A stretch of DNA of 10,642 bases. Origin: CAYLLN01 sp040901775 (GTDB taxonomy: Bacteria > Planctomycetota > Planctomycetia > Pirellulales > Pirellulaceae). The notes beneath the pieces were generated by a model. That model did no database searches, was not told the origin of the DNA, and saw nothing but the letters and a program-made list of their open reading frames with translations. The DNA is taken from positions 1-10,642 of the forward strand of contig JBBDYF010000312.1 of assembly GCA_040901775.1 (NCBI GenBank). Reading direction: 5' to 3'. A program made the translations under genes and the position numbers. Positions 1 through 5,236 of the stretch are shown piece after piece. How positions within the stretch are numbered: the first letter of the stretch is position 1; every line of letters begins with the position of its first letter.

Positions 1-28
1 AGCGAATCGCAGAGAGAGGATCGGAAGC

Positions 29-152
29 CACGGATGAAACACAGATGAAACACGGATATTTCTCATCCGTAATACAAACGCTGAATTTCCACGCGCCTGC
101 GCGGATTTCCAAGACGGAAACTGCGGATTACGCGAATGGCGCGGATCCTAAT
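29..152. repeat. Intergenic cluster of short CGGAT-type repeats
   Basis: The first 206 bases hold no convincing gene. Within 29-152 the pentamer CGGAT occurs five times (31, 53, 102, 124, 142) and once inverted (ATCCG at 65-69). A longer unit, CACRGATGAAACAC, is repeated in tandem at 29-42 and 40-53. ACGGATGA (30-37) is also the inverse of TCATCCGT (63-70), and ACGGAT (52-57) can pair with ATCCGT (65-70) around a 7-base loop. From memory, similar CACGGAT/GCGGATTA strings are dispersed between genes in planctomycete and related genomes and are sometimes mis-called as small proteins. The cluster lies 3' of the minus-strand phosphoesterase gene. A terminator role is possible but there is no good T run. 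Confidence 0.6.
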
Positions 153-206
153 CAGTCAATACCTGACGACGTAGCCGAGAGATTGCCCAGATGGTTCGTC
201 GCTCCG

Positions 207-956
207 CTATCGTCCGTCTTGCAGCCGATCGGCCAGAAACGGATCGAGCTCGGGGATGGCGTAAATCTTGGCCATCGTCGTTTGCACCGCGTATTGCACG
301 CGGCGAAACTCGATCTGATCGTCGGTCAGGATCACGTAACAGGCCCGCGCGTCTCCGTCTCGCGGCTGGCCGACGCTGCCGACGTTGACCATGATCTTGT
401 GGGCCGGTAGCGGAAAGCGGCCGGCAATTTCGTCGGGGCTGAGGAACCGCCCATCCTCGGTAAAGACCCCCGGCACGTGGGTGTGCCCCTGAAAGGCATA
501 GCGGTCGATCAGGGCAAAAATCCGCTCGAGCTTGCGGAAATTGTGAACGTCTTCCGGAAAGACGTATTCGCTCAGCGGGTTACGAACCGAGCCATGCACG
601 AAGGTGAAATGCCCTTCGCGATGCGTGCGGGGAAGCTCGCTCAAAAACTCCCAGCGCCGGGCGGTTTGGGCGGCGTCGCCACTGTCCATTTCCAACTGGT
701 CGCGGGTCCAAAAGATGGCCCGCTCGGCCCCGCTCGAAAAACCTTCGGGATCGTACAGCGCTCCCTGGTCGTGGTTGCCCAGGATCGAAAGCTGGAAGCC
801 CATTACGTGGTCGATGCACTCGCGGGGATTCGGGCCGTAGCCGACGATGTCGCCCAGGCAGTAGATGCTATCGACCCCCTGGCCGGCCAGATCGGCCAGC
901 ACCGCCTCGAGCGCTTCGAGGTTGCCGTGGATGTCGCTGATGATGGCGCGCTTCAT
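207..956 (-). CDS. Metallophosphoesterase family protein (downstream tandem copy)
   Basis: A 249-residue calcineurin-like metallophosphoesterase of the compact YfcE-type class (Metallophos_2), probably a cytoplasmic dinuclear-metal phosphodiesterase or phosphatase. All metal-ligand motifs are visible: D8-x-H10 (SDIHGN), GD36 in LGDIVGYGPNP, GN61-H62-D, H121 in FVHGS, and H158/H160 in QGHTH. NVGSVGQPRDGD follows near the C terminus, as is typical of the class. There is no signal peptide or membrane segment. The ATG at 956 opens directly on the conserved KRAIISDIH strand, but no clear ribosome binding site precedes it. It lies 33 bases after a paralogous gene on the same strand, so co-transcription and perhaps translational coupling are likely. 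The family includes enzymes acting on cyclic nucleotides, phosphodiesters and dinucleotides; the substrate cannot be read from the sequence. Confidence 0.9.
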   Translation of the reverse strand: MKRAIISDIHGNLEALEAVLADLAGQGVDSIYCLGDIVGYGPNPRECIDHVMGFQLSILGNHDQGALYDPEGFSSGAERAIFWTRDQLEMDSGDAAQTARRWEFLSELPRTHREGHFTFVHGSVRNPLSEYVFPEDVHNFRKLERIFALIDRYAFQGHTHVPGVFTEDGRFLSPDEIAGRFPLPAHKIMVNVGSVGQPRDGDARACYVILTDDQIEFRRVQYAVQTTMAKIYAIPELDPFLADRLQDGR

Positions 957-989
957 GGGGCGAATCGAGGCAGCAAGGCCAACGTCGTC

Positions 990-1742
990 TTATCGTCCCG
1001 AGACCAACCGATCGCCCAGGGCGTTGTCGAGGTCGGGCACCGCGTAAATCTTACGCCGCGTCTCTTCGACCGGATACTCCAGGCGGCGAAACGTCACCAG
1101 GCCGTCCTCCAGAACCACGTAGCAGGCCCGCGGATCGCCGTCGCGCGGCTGGCCGACGCTCCCCACGTTGATCATGACCTTCTGGTCGCCCAGGCGGTAC
1201 TGATAGTTGCAGTCTTCGGGCGTGACAAAGCGGTAGTCCGAGGTGAACGCGCCCGGCAGATGCGTGTGCCCTTGAAAGCAATACTTTTGAATCCGCCCGA
1301 ACAGGGCGTCCATCTTCCGCTGGTTGTAAATGTCTTCGGGAAAGACGTACTCGTTGGTCGGCTCGCGCGGCGAACCGTGGACGAACAGGTAGTCCCCTTC
1401 GCTGTGCGTGCGATGCAGCTCGCCCAGAAAATCCCACCGCTTGTTCTTCTGGCTTGCGGTGCCGGGGCCGTGCTCCAACTGGTCGCGGGTCCAATAGACG
1501 GCCCGCAGTGCAATCGGGTTGAAGCCTTCGGGATCGAACAGCGTCGCCTGATCGTGGTTGCCCAGGATGGTGATCTTGGCTTGCGAAATCACGTCGTCCA
1601 GGCACTCGCACGGATTGGGCCCGTAGCCGACAATATCGCCCAGGCAATACATCTCGCGGATGTCCTGGGCGCGGATGTCGGCCAGCACGACGCGGAGCGC
1701 TTCCACGTTGGCATGAATGTCGCTAATCAGGGCACGCTTCAC
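990..1742 (-). CDS. Metallophosphoesterase family protein (upstream tandem copy)
   Basis: A 250-residue metallophosphoesterase and paralogue of the next gene downstream; a hand alignment gives about 139 identical positions in 250. The full active-site set is kept: D8-x-H10, GD36 in LGDIVGYGPNP, GN62-H63-D, H122 in FVHGS, H159/H161 in QGHTH, and NVGSVGQPRDGD. Both copies share the segments DPEGF, WTRDQLE and EYVFPED between the GNHD and GHTH motifs, so they belong to one subfamily. The start is GTG at 1742, giving MKRALISDIH; a GAGG Shine-Dalgarno sequence (plus-strand CCTC at 1750-1753) lies 7 bases upstream. It is the first gene of a two-gene minus-strand unit. The 245-base region separating it from the divergent tsaB (1743-1987) should hold promoters for both directions, but I found no convincing -35/-10 pair. 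Substrate is unknown. Confidence 0.9.
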   Translation of the reverse strand: MKRALISDIHANVEALRVVLADIRAQDIREMYCLGDIVGYGPNPCECLDDVISQAKITILGNHDQATLFDPEGFNPIALRAVYWTRDQLEHGPGTASQKNKRWDFLGELHRTHSEGDYLFVHGSPREPTNEYVFPEDIYNQRKMDALFGRIQKYCFQGHTHLPGAFTSDYRFVTPEDCNYQYRLGDQKVMINVGSVGQPRDGDPRACYVVLEDGLVTFRRLEYPVEETRRKIYAVPDLDNALGDRLVSGR

Positions 1743-1987
1743 GCCGCAACCTCAAAGAGCCGAACTGCAATGCATTCAAACGACAACAGAGGCACGGCCG
1801 GCCCCGCGACAAAACTCGGTGTTGAACAGCCAAGTCTAGGACTGGCTTAGGGTTTGGTCAAGGCGAGCGGGTTTTCCCTGACGCTGAAACACGCGCGGAT
1901 CGTCGCCAAGGTGCGTGCGCCCGACCCGCTTCCCACCCGACTGGCGGCTGGCTGGCGGATCGGCCCGATTGTAAGGAGCCTGACGAG

Positions 1988-2680
1988 GTGTTGACACTGG
2001 CCCTGGAAACGTCGGCTGCGGGTGGCTCGATCGCCCTGTTGCAGGGGGATGCGCTGCTGGCCGGCGAGGGCTTGCCAGCGGATCGCCGCTCGGCAAGCGC
2101 GCTCGCCCCGGCGGTGGCTGCCATGCTGCAAAAGCTGGGCATCCAGCCGGCCGACATCGGCCTGGTCGCCACGACCATCGGACCCGGTTCGTTCACCGGT
2201 CTGCGGGTCGGAGTTACCACCGCCAAGGCGCTGGCCTATGCGATCGGCTGCGACGCGATCGGTCTCGACACGCTCGACGTGATCGCCTGGCAAGCGCCCC
2301 GAACCGCCGACAGCGGCAGCGAGTTGCATGCGCTGCTCGATGCCCAGCGGAAGGAACTGTTCTTGGCCCGCTATCGCTGCATCGAGGGCGGCCCCGTGCG
2401 GGTGGGCGAGAACCAGATTATTTCGGCCGAGCAGTGGTTAGCCAGCCTTGCTCCCGGAACGATTGTCACCGGCCCCGGCCTGAGCAAGATCGAGCAGCGG
2501 CTGCCTCACGATGTCACGGCCGTGGAACCCGCCCACCGCCCGCCGCAGGCCGAAACGGTCGCCCGGCTGGCGCTGGCCGCGCACGCTCGCGGCCGGCGCG
2601 ACGACGTTTGGAAGCTAGCGCCGGCCTACCTCCGGGCCAGCGCAGCGGAAGAGAAGGCGTCGCAAGCCCCGTCCTCGTAG
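1988..2680 (+). CDS. tsaB: tRNA t6A biosynthesis protein TsaB (YeaZ)
   Basis: TsaB is the ASKHA-fold partner of TsaD. With TsaE they transfer the threonylcarbamoyl group made by TsaC to A37 of ANN-decoding tRNAs in the cytoplasm. The 230-residue length is normal. The N terminus (LTLALETSAAGGSIAL) is the first phosphate-loop-like strand of the fold. RRSASALAPAVAAML near residues 33-47 matches the usual RxHSExLxP segment in altered form, lacking the common His. The family signature GPGSFTGLRVG is at residues 65-75, followed by AKALAYAIG. TsaB lacks catalytic activity itself and mainly supports TsaD. The start is taken as GTG at 1988 because AAGGAG (1973-1978) lies 9 bases before it; TTG at 1991 is an alternative. 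No other t6A gene is nearby. It is transcribed away from the phosphoesterase pair. Confidence 0.93.
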   Translation: MLTLALETSAAGGSIALLQGDALLAGEGLPADRRSASALAPAVAAMLQKLGIQPADIGLVATTIGPGSFTGLRVGVTTAKALAYAIGCDAIGLDTLDVIAWQAPRTADSGSELHALLDAQRKELFLARYRCIEGGPVRVGENQIISAEQWLASLAPGTIVTGPGLSKIEQRLPHDVTAVEPAHRPPQAETVARLALAAHARGRRDDVWKLAPAYLRASAAEEKASQAPSS

Positions 2681-2735
2681 CCGGGACCGAAGCTGATTGC
2701 GTGGACGACTGCCGCCAGCCAGCGTCCGCGGTTGC

Positions 2736-2763
2736 TTGACGCGGTAAGTTGGTCCAGTAGCAT
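2736..2763 (+). promoter_or_regulatory. Candidate promoter of the toxin-antitoxin operon
   Basis: TTGACG (2736-2741) resembles a sigma-70 -35 box (5 of 6) and TAGCAT (2758-2763) a -10 box (4 of 6), separated by 16 bases. Transcription would start near 2770, leaving a leader of only about 16 bases before the antitoxin ATG at 2786. An imperfect inverted repeat (AGTTGGTCCA at 2747-2756 against TGGAACT at 2763-2769) overlaps the -10 box, a plausible site for autorepression by the toxin-antitoxin complex. This is pattern matching by eye only. Confidence 0.35.
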
Positions 2764-2770
2764 GGAACTC

Positions 2771-2778
2771 AGAAGGAG
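2771..2778 (+). promoter_or_regulatory. Ribosome binding site fixing the antitoxin start
   Basis: AGAAGGAG is a strong Shine-Dalgarno match ending 7 bases before the ATG at 2786. It selects that ATG over the in-frame TTG at 2732 and the ATG at 2762, both of which would add residues unlike the family N terminus. It stands out because several neighbouring genes have weak or absent sites. Confidence 0.7.
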
Positions 2779-2785
2779 CAGTCCA

Positions 2786-2974
2786 ATGCAAATCGCCGAC
2801 ATACGGGAAGAAGCTCACAAACTTGTTGACAACCTGCGCGAGGACGCAACTTGGGACGATTTAATGTACGAAATCTATGTTCGGCAAGCCGTGGAACGCG
2901 GGTTGGCCGATAGTGCCGCGGGCCGAACGATGCCGCTGGAAGACGTTCGAGCCCGGTACGGATTGCAGCCGTGA
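2786..2974 (+). CDS. Small antitoxin of a RelE/ParE-type toxin-antitoxin pair
   Basis: A 62-residue acidic helical protein beginning MQIADIREEAHKLVDNL, followed by DDLMYEIYVRQAVERGLAD and a C-terminal segment with AGRTMPLEDVRARYG. This looks like the short proteins found directly before RelE/ParE toxins in planctomycetes and cyanobacteria: a helix with the pattern ATWDDLMYEIYVRQ, then a conserved GR-hydrophobic-EDV tail. I do not see a clear ribbon-helix-helix or helix-turn-helix domain, so how it binds DNA, if it does, is open. Its role is inferred from position: its TGA stop overlaps the toxin's GTG start by four bases (2971-2974), implying translational coupling. Codon use is less GC-rich than in tsaB or ligD, which suits horizontal acquisition. 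Confidence 0.75.
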   Translation: MQIADIREEAHKLVDNLREDATWDDLMYEIYVRQAVERGLADSAAGRTMPLEDVRARYGLQP

Positions 2975-3258
2975 AAGTTCGATTTACCGCTGCCGCGATG
3001 GAACAACTCGATGGGATTTACGCTTACATTGCGAAGGACTCGCCCAGATATGCTCAGCGCGTCGTTGATCGAATTATTGAAAGGGCTGAAAGCTTAATTC
3101 TGTTTCCGCGTGGTTCGGCAGTCGTTCCAGAATTCGCTCGCGAGGACGTACGAGAGGTTTTCGTTTTTCACTATCGCATTATCTACGTAATCCTCGACGA
3201 GCGGATCGATATCTTGGCAGTCCTGCACGGCTCCAAGGAATTACCGTCACAACTTTAG
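2971..3258 (+). CDS. Type II toxin, RelE/ParE family
   Basis: A 95-residue protein of the ParE/RelE fold. The pattern is typical: a start strand (MKVRFTAAAMEQL), a helical pair (DGIYAYIAKDSPRYAQRVVDRIIERAESLILFP), the GxxVPEF turn, then REVFVFHYRIIYVILDERIDILAVLH, whose R-x-x-F-V-Y-RIIY strand block is the family hallmark. RelE members cleave mRNA in the ribosome; ParE members poison DNA gyrase. The sequence resembles the ParE side (YIAKDSPRYAQRVVDRI), but the target cannot be settled by eye. The start is GTG at 2971, overlapping the antitoxin stop as GTGA. Codons are noticeably AT-richer at third positions than in flanking genes (for example GAATTATTGAAAGG at about 3070-3083). The gene ends 117 bases from the convergent yqgE gene. 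Confidence 0.85.
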   Translation: MKVRFTAAAMEQLDGIYAYIAKDSPRYAQRVVDRIIERAESLILFPRGSAVVPEFAREDVREVFVFHYRIIYVILDERIDILAVLHGSKELPSQL

Positions 3259-3375
3259 TCGCCGCGCCAGAGACTTTTGGCTAGTTAGCGAGCGCGATCA
3301 TCGCGATGGAAATCGACACGGAAAGGCTCTTGAGTGCGATATCGACGGGGTGAAAACCTTCGGGAGTGCGCTCAC

Positions 3376-3927
3376 TCAATTCAGCGACGGATCTTCCGGC
3401 ACGTGCTTCGTCTTGAGCGCTGGGCCGAGAATCGATTCGCCGATCGACCGGACCAGGTGCTCCCACAGGTCGTCCGGCTCGTAAAAAACCAGGTCCTTGG
3501 TCGCCGGCACGCTCAGCCAGCCGCCGGCCCGCAGCTCGGCTTCGAGCTGCCCCGCCGCCCAGCCGGCATAACCGGTGAACAGGCGAAACGGCTTGGTGGT
3601 GTGCGAAACCACCTTGAGCAGTTGATCCTTGTGGGCGGCGAAATAGACGCCGGGCAAGACCTCGGCCTCGGCACACGCCTTGATGCGATGCAGGGCGACG
3701 AGCGGCCCGGCGACCGGCCCCCCCAGGTAGAGCGGCCGGTCGGACGGCATCTCTTCCTCGGCCACCAAACGCCAAACTTCGTTGATGGTGTTGCTGGTGG
3801 GCCGGTTCAACAACAGGCCGAGGGCCCCTTCGTCGTCGTGCCGCACCATCAGCACCACGCTGCGATAGAAGTTGCCGTCTCCCAGATGGGGCGAGGCGAC
3901 GAGCAGTTGACCTTGGAGCGATGCCAT
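3376..3927 (-). CDS. yqgE: YqgE/AlgH family protein (DUF179)
   Basis: A 183-residue protein of the UPF0301/YqgE-AlgH family, a widely conserved family without settled biochemistry (AlgH was linked to alginate regulation in Pseudomonas). Family landmarks are all present: LQGQLLVASPHLGDGNFYRS at residues 4-23, VVLMVRHDDEGALGLLLNRP at 24-43, YLGGPV near 67-72, and GYAGWAAGQLEAEL near 119-132 followed by GGWL. Length is normal and there is no signal peptide. The ATG at 3927 is used because the family motif starts within four residues; the upstream sequence contains only a weak GCGGG as a ribosome binding site. It lies 64 bases downstream of the KAS III gene on the same strand and may share its transcript. 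It converges on the toxin gene, with 117 bases between them that contain a near-palindrome CGCGAT-C-ATCGCG at 3293-3305. Confidence 0.93.
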   Translation of the reverse strand: MASLQGQLLVASPHLGDGNFYRSVVLMVRHDDEGALGLLLNRPTSNTINEVWRLVAEEEMPSDRPLYLGGPVAGPLVALHRIKACAEAEVLPGVYFAAHKDQLLKVVSHTTKPFRLFTGYAGWAAGQLEAELRAGGWLSVPATKDLVFYEPDDLWEHLVRSIGESILGPALKTKHVPEDPSLN

Positions 3928-3991
3928 AGAAGACCCGCCGCCATTGTATTTGCCCGCGAGCAGGAAACCAACTGCGGTCGGGTAAATTGGC

Positions 3992-4999
3992 TCAGTCCTT
4001 CCCCCAGGTTTCGCGCCAGGCGCAGCCGGCCCACGACCAGCCGACGCCGAAGCCGACGAGCAGGTTGGTCATTCCCCGTCGCAGCCGGCCGTCGCGGCGG
4101 AGGTGGTCGATCAGGATGGGAATGGTGGAAGAGACCGTGTTGCCGCAGTGCTCGAGCACGATCGGCATCCGCTCTTCGGGCAGGCCCATCCGCTCGCGCA
4201 GTTGGCTGAGCATTTTGAGCGTCGCCTGGTGCAGCAGGAACAGATCGACCTGGTTGCGCCGCAGGTTGGCGGCGGTCATGATGTTTTCGACCAGTTGCGG
4301 CACTGCGACGACGGTGAAGTTGATCAGGCTCGGGCCGTCCATGTACAAGGCGCTTTCCCACCGCTGGCGATGCCGCGGGCGGATCGCATCTTGCGGCTGC
4401 CGCGCGCCTCCCGTGCCCACCAGCAGGGTATCGGCCCCGGTCCCGTCGGTGCCAAACTGAAAGGCCGAAAGGGTTTGTCCGGGAGCCGCTTCGATCAGCG
4501 TGGCCGCCGCGCCGTCGCCAAAAATGGTTCGCAGGCTGCGGTCGCTGGGATGGATGTATTTCGAGTATGTCTCGGCCGTCAGCAGCAGCACGCGCTTGGC
4601 CGAGCCCCCCCGGATCAGGCCGTCGGCCAGCGACAGGCCATACACGAACCCGGAGCAACCGAGGTTGAAGTCGAGGGCCCCGACGCTCGTCTTCAGCCCC
4701 AGCCGATGCTGCAAGAGGCAGGCGGTGGTGGGGAGCGGATAGTCGGGCGTTTGCGTGCAGAGCAGAACGAAGTCGATCGACCGCGGGTCGATGTCGTACT
4801 CGGCGAACAGTTTTTGCGCGGCGGCCGCGGCCAGGTCCGACGCGCATTCGCCGGGGGCGGCGATGTGCCGGGCGCCGATCCCGGTCTTCTCGTAGATCAG
4901 GTCCATGTCCCAGCCGGGAAACTCGGCCTTGAGCTGGGCATTGGTTTCGACCCGTTCGGGCAGATGGACCGCGATCGGTCCCACCGCGGCGTAATTCAC
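3992..4999 (-). CDS. fabH: 3-oxoacyl-ACP synthase III (KAS III, FabH-like)
   Basis: A 335-residue thiolase-fold condensing enzyme. KAS III starts fatty-acid-type chains by condensing an acyl-CoA with malonyl-ACP in the cytoplasm. The catalytic triad is visible: Cys115 in NLGCSGFVYG, His257 in LLHQAT and Asn287 in EHCGNTVSSTIP. Other landmarks are the N-terminal GPIAVHLPERVETN, GDGAAATLI near 161-169 and the terminal GFGVGWSWA strand. HQAT replaces the usual HQAN. The segment YMDGPSLINFTVVAVPQLVE (219-238) resembles KAS III paralogues of envelope or specialised lipid pathways more than E. coli FabH, so the symbol reflects the family, not proven orthology. The GTG start at 4999 is chosen because it opens the conserved strand; GAAAGG lies 11 bases upstream. 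No acpP, fabD or plsX is adjacent, unlike in many fatty acid clusters; yqgE follows 64 bases downstream. Confidence 0.9.
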   Translation of the reverse strand: MNYAAVGPIAVHLPERVETNAQLKAEFPGWDMDLIYEKTGIGARHIAAPGECASDLAAAAAQKLFAEYDIDPRSIDFVLLCTQTPDYPLPTTACLLQHRLGLKTSVGALDFNLGCSGFVYGLSLADGLIRGGSAKRVLLLTAETYSKYIHPSDRSLRTIFGDGAAATLIEAAPGQTLSAFQFGTDGTGADTLLVGTGGARQPQDAIRPRHRQRWESALYMDGPSLINFTVVAVPQLVENIMTAANLRRNQVDLFLLHQATLKMLSQLRERMGLPEERMPIVLEHCGNTVSSTIPILIDHLRRDGRLRRGMTNLLVGFGVGWSWAGCAWRETWGKD

Positions 5000-5056
5000 G
5001 TTGCCAGCAGCCTTTCGCGAGCGGCGTTTGCTCCCGGCGCGCGGCCAGGGAGTAAA

Positions 5057-5108
5057 CCGTCAACGATACCGGCCGCTCCAAGGGTGGTCAATTGGGACCG
5101 GTTGACGG
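5057..5108. repeat. 8-bp inverted repeat flanking the KAS III promoter
   Basis: CCGTCAAC at 5057-5064 and GTTGACGG at 5101-5108 are perfect inverse copies 36 bases apart. The left arm overlaps the candidate -10 and start region and the right arm lies just upstream of the -35 box. A third GTCAA occurs at 5087-5091, itself inverse to TTGAC at 5102-5106. Paired half-sites on both sides of a promoter can be operators, but chance is not excluded. Confidence 0.35.
5063..5091 (-). promoter_or_regulatory. Candidate promoter upstream of the KAS III gene
   Basis: Read on the minus strand, TTGACC (5091-5086; 5 of 6 to the -35 consensus) is followed after 17 bases by TATCGT (5068-5063; 4 of 6 to -10). 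Transcription would start near 5056 and leave a leader of about 57 bases before the GTG at 4999. The spacing is ideal, but the boxes were found by eye in a GC-rich region. Confidence 0.4.
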
Positions 5109-5169
5109 GAGTGGGCCAGCGGGAATTTTGTTGCGGGATTGTTTTGCGCAGTCTAAATCACGCATCATG

Positions 5170-5236
5170 CGGTAGATCAAAAACTGCGGGCTGCCTTGGA
5201 TCTGCAAATCCTTGGGAGCTCAGGCTCCACCTACCG
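5170..5236. repeat. Short palindromic element at the 3' end of ligD
   Basis: A 67-base segment bounded by CGGTAG (5170-5175) and its inverse CTACCG (5231-5236). Inside are two small hairpins: GGAT-CTGCAA-ATCC (about 5198-5211) and GGAGC-TCAG-GCTCC (about 5215-5228). On the minus strand the boundary CGGTAG supplies the TAG stop of ligD, so the element abuts or has invaded the gene end. A five-T run follows the hairpins in the minus direction, so it might also help to end ligD transcription. Its plan (GTAG/CTAC ends, two hairpins) resembles the element at 10011-10070. It lies in the 231-base region between ligD and the KAS III gene. Confidence 0.5.

Noticed and set aside
45..410. A 121-codon plus-strand frame starting in the left repeat cluster
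   Set aside because: It begins in repeat DNA and continues antisense to the phosphoesterase gene; it is likely the kind of artefact such repeats create.
1828..1847. Hairpin AGCCA...TGGCT between the phosphoesterase and tsaB genes
   Set aside because: The stem is short with a bulge, no T run follows, and its place between divergent genes does not suit a terminator.
477..1850. A 457-codon plus-strand open frame opposite the phosphoesterase pair
   Set aside because: It runs antisense through both paralogues, so its internal repetition simply mirrors their similarity, and it lacks family motifs.
3293..3305. Near-palindrome CGCGAT-C-ATCGCG between toxin and yqgE as a shared terminator
   Set aside because: There is no loop of workable size and no T run on either strand; it may be chance in GC-rich DNA.
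3849..5081. A 410-codon minus-strand frame overlapping the KAS III and yqgE genes
   Set aside because: It is an alternate frame of the same strand, Arg/Pro/Ala-rich, with no motif, whereas both overlapped genes have full family signatures.
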